A stretch of 64,000 nt of DNA from Hydrogenovibrio sp. 3SP14C1 (GTDB lineage Bacteria > Pseudomonadota > Gammaproteobacteria > Thiomicrospirales > Thiomicrospiraceae), in contig NZ_JARTLM010000005.1 in NCBI RefSeq assembly GCF_029625905.1, positions 1 through 64,000 of the forward strand, written 5' to 3'. The position numbers and the translations under genes are program-made. Under the pieces are notes generated by a model. That model did no database searches. It was not told where the DNA came from and was given only the letters and a program-made list of their open reading frames with translations. Below, piece after piece: positions 62,260 to 64,000 of the stretch (the first letter of the stretch is position 1; the number at the start of each line of letters is the position of its first letter).

Positions 62260-64000
62260 CTAGAGATTACCTTTGATACCCAAAAATGCTTGGAGGCCAC
62301 CCGTTGAGTATACATAATTGGGTACTGAGTTGGTTGCAGGATAGTCGACAACCCCTTCTACATACTGTTGGTTGAACAGGTTCAACACCTGTCCATAAAG
62401 AGATAAGTGGCTGTTGATATGAAAGTTGGCCGTTAAATCGGTCACAAAATACTCGCCAATTTGTGCCCCTTGTCGATCATCAGCGGAATAGACAGTTCCT
62501 GTGTAATGCGTGACTAGACCGATTTGTGTTTGAGGAAGCCCAAAGTAATCGAACGTCAGGTTGGCGGTTTGCTCAGGATGATACGCCAAAACTTGGTTAT
62601 CTTTATTTCTTGCATTTAACCAGGTTGCATTAAAACCAAAATCGGTTTCAATCGCTTTAAGGGTTTGTCGATAATCAAATTCGACCCCTTCGTTCAAGGT
62701 TTTTCCAGCCGCATTGGCGTAATAGTTAGAGGGCCAACTTCCTTGAGCGGTGATCAAATCTTCGGTTGTGCTTTTGAAATACGTCAACGTCGCATTATAG
62801 GCGCCTAAAGTAACGTCATACCCTTCAATGGATTCAGGTTTTAGTTCAACGGGGTTGTTGGTGGATAATTGATATAAGGAGGGCACGTTGTACCCGGTGC
62901 CGTAATTGACACCAACAAAGACGTTTGATGTGAAATGGTTTTTAAGACCTATTTTGCCCGTCGTGGCATTTTCAAAACGATTGAATTCGTCGTAACGTAG
63001 CGCTTCTGTGAGGACTAATGTATCCGTTAACAGGTTGGTATTATTAGCCCCGACGCCTGTATTATAAAAATCCTGTTTTGATCCGATATTACGATAGTGT
63101 TTGCTGTTCGCAGAAACGGTTAATTGGTCTGTAGAACGGTACTCTAATGTCGCTTGACCGCCATATTCCTCAATGGATGCTTTATATTGACTGGTTCCGT
63201 AGTTGGCATCATTCAGGGTTCGTTCAATATGATGTTCTTGAACAAAGAGTTTGGTACTCACGGCCTGACCGGAATACAGATACTGCAATTGTCTTGTTGT
63301 ACTGTCATACACACTGTTACTTGTCGTATCATCAGGATTGGAACCACTGTCATAATCCGCTGTGGCAGCGGTTTGATTCACCGTCGTTTCAAAACGATGG
63401 TTTTTAACGGGAGAAAGTCCTAATTTAAAACCGACATCGGTTTGCTTAAACGCATCATTTTCAAACCGGCTCTGCGATTCATTATACTTTCGAATCACAC
63501 TGAACCCATCTGTTGTATGTTGGTTGAAATGGACAAGGAAGTCCACTTTATCATTGCCAGCACCTAAGGTTGAACTGAGAACTTTTGTGTTAAAAGAGCC
63601 GGTTTTCAGGTTGACAGAAGCGTGTTTGCCACCTTTTTTGGTAATGATGTTAATGACCCCGGCTGATGCATTGGCACCCCAAGTCCCTGACTGCGGCCCT
63701 TTAATAATTTCGATGCGTTCCACATTGCTTAATTGAATATTGGCAATGCTGGCGCCAAATCCACTAGGGTCCGTTAACTCAATGCCATCTTGTAAAATTA
63801 ACACTTGTCGGTCAGAGGAAGAGGCACCACGTAAGAAAATGGAAGTTTGCTGTCCAGAACCACCTGATTTTTTGATTGTTATTCCCGGAAGGGTTTTGAC
63901 GGCATCGTCCAAAGTTTGATAGTGTTTTTGCTCGATTTCTTCAGCGGTAATGATTGAGATATTGGCTGTGACAGAAAGAGGGGTCTGTTCGGTTTTGTTG
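62260..64000 (-). CDS. btuB: TonB-dependent vitamin B12 receptor, cut at the window edge
   Basis: The open frame runs through base 64000 without a start, so the N-terminus (signal peptide and TonB box) is missing. The visible 579 residues hold the plug domain (ITAEEIEQKHYQTLDDAVKT, SIFLRGASSSDRQVLILQDG, ERIEIIKGPQSGTWGANASAG) and a 22-strand-type barrel. It takes up cobalamin through the outer membrane; the link to btuF supports this substrate. A cobalamin riboswitch, if present, would be outside the window. The last strand ends LGIKGNL, lacking the usual terminal aromatic residue. Confidence 0.88.
   Translation of the reverse strand, partial: NKTEQTPLSVTANISIITAEEIEQKHYQTLDDAVKTLPGITIKKSGGSGQQTSIFLRGASSSDRQVLILQDGIELTDPSGFGASIANIQLSNVERIEIIKGPQSGTWGANASAGVINIITKKGGKHASVNLKTGSFNTKVLSSTLGAGNDKVDFLVHFNQHTTDGFSVIRKYNESQSRFENDAFKQTDVGFKLGLSPVKNHRFETTVNQTAATADYDSGSNPDDTTSNSVYDSTTRQLQYLYSGQAVSTKLFVQEHHIERTLNDANYGTSQYKASIEEYGGQATLEYRSTDQLTVSANSKHYRNIGSKQDFYNTGVGANNTNLLTDTLVLTEALRYDEFNRFENATTGKIGLKNHFTSNVFVGVNYGTGYNVPSLYQLSTNNPVELKPESIEGYDVTLGAYNATLTYFKSTTEDLITAQGSWPSNYYANAAGKTLNEGVEFDYRQTLKAIETDFGFNATWLNARNKDNQVLAYHPEQTANLTFDYFGLPQTQIGLVTHYTGTVYSADDRQGAQIGEYFVTDLTANFHINSHLSLYGQVLNLFNQQYVEGVVDYPATNSVPNYVYSTGGLQAFLGIKGNL

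Noticed and set aside
62260-64000. Cobalamin riboswitch for btuB
   Set aside because: The 5' end of btuB is beyond the window, so no leader can be examined.

Overview
The window looks like a stretch of core chromosome from a mesophilic, moderately AT-rich gammaproteobacterium. Protein families, operon habits and a persulfide dioxygenase point to the Hydrogenovibrio/Thiomicrospira/Thiomicrorhabdus group of sulfur oxidisers; this is inference from remembered family resemblance, not a search. No insertion sequence, prophage, integrase, rRNA operon or CRISPR array was seen. Genes are dense, with almost all gaps under 300 bp.

Layout: 1-200 holds two tandem tRNA-Lys(UUU) genes. 0.4-5.7 kb holds a Rossmann reductase, then a small membrane protein, a DtxR/MntR-type regulator, NtrB, NtrC and an unknown Rossmann-like protein on the plus strand. 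5.7-8.6 kb (minus) is an uncharacterised envelope operon: Gln-rich periplasmic protein, DUF6502, DUF5666 lipoprotein, outer-membrane-like protein. 8.8-20.6 kb carries P-II, psd, argG, pgpA, a rhodanese, a dicarboxylate/amino-acid symporter, dmeF, lpxH, two cyclophilins, glnS and cysS, followed by a strong small-RNA candidate at 20641-20768. 20.8-28.3 kb carries slt, mltD, gloB, a methyltransferase, rnhA, an NTP pyrophosphohydrolase-like gene, dnaQ and a SlyD-like FKBP. 28.4-39.7 kb carries persulfide dioxygenase, an EEP hydrolase, cls, zntB, a DUF2254 gene, a YqjD/YqjE/YqjK-like cluster, several small unknowns and a CopB-type copper ATPase. 40-50 kb carries rluF, an SDR enzyme, nfeD plus slipin, dbpA, a DUF302 gene and hrpA. 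50-64 kb carries two related lipoproteins (one a cytochrome c), a D-cysteine desulfhydrase/ACC deaminase homologue, amt, a Lon-like protease, DUF2062, comEC, lpxK, a Trm112 gene, kdsB, btuF and a btuB cut by the window edge.

Functional threads: nitrogen sensing and uptake (NtrBC, P-II, Amt), envelope building (lpxH, lpxK, kdsB, psd, pgpA, cls, slt, mltD), metal handling (DtxR-type regulator, DmeF, ZntB, CopB, BtuB/BtuF) and translation/RNA work (glnS, cysS, rluF, dbpA, hrpA).

The most unusual signal is not a gene. The 10-bp perfect palindrome CCAGGCCTGG occurs exactly 12 times in 64 kb, against roughly 0.02 expected for this composition, plus several one-step variants. Copies sit at gene ends, where A/T tracts extend them into terminator-like hairpins, and inside genes, where they are read only as Pro-Gly-Leu or Gln-Ala-Trp. 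Three lie in hrpA and two in the DNA-uptake gene comEC. This distribution resembles that of DNA uptake sequences, but a methylation, repair or chromosome-organisation role is also possible.
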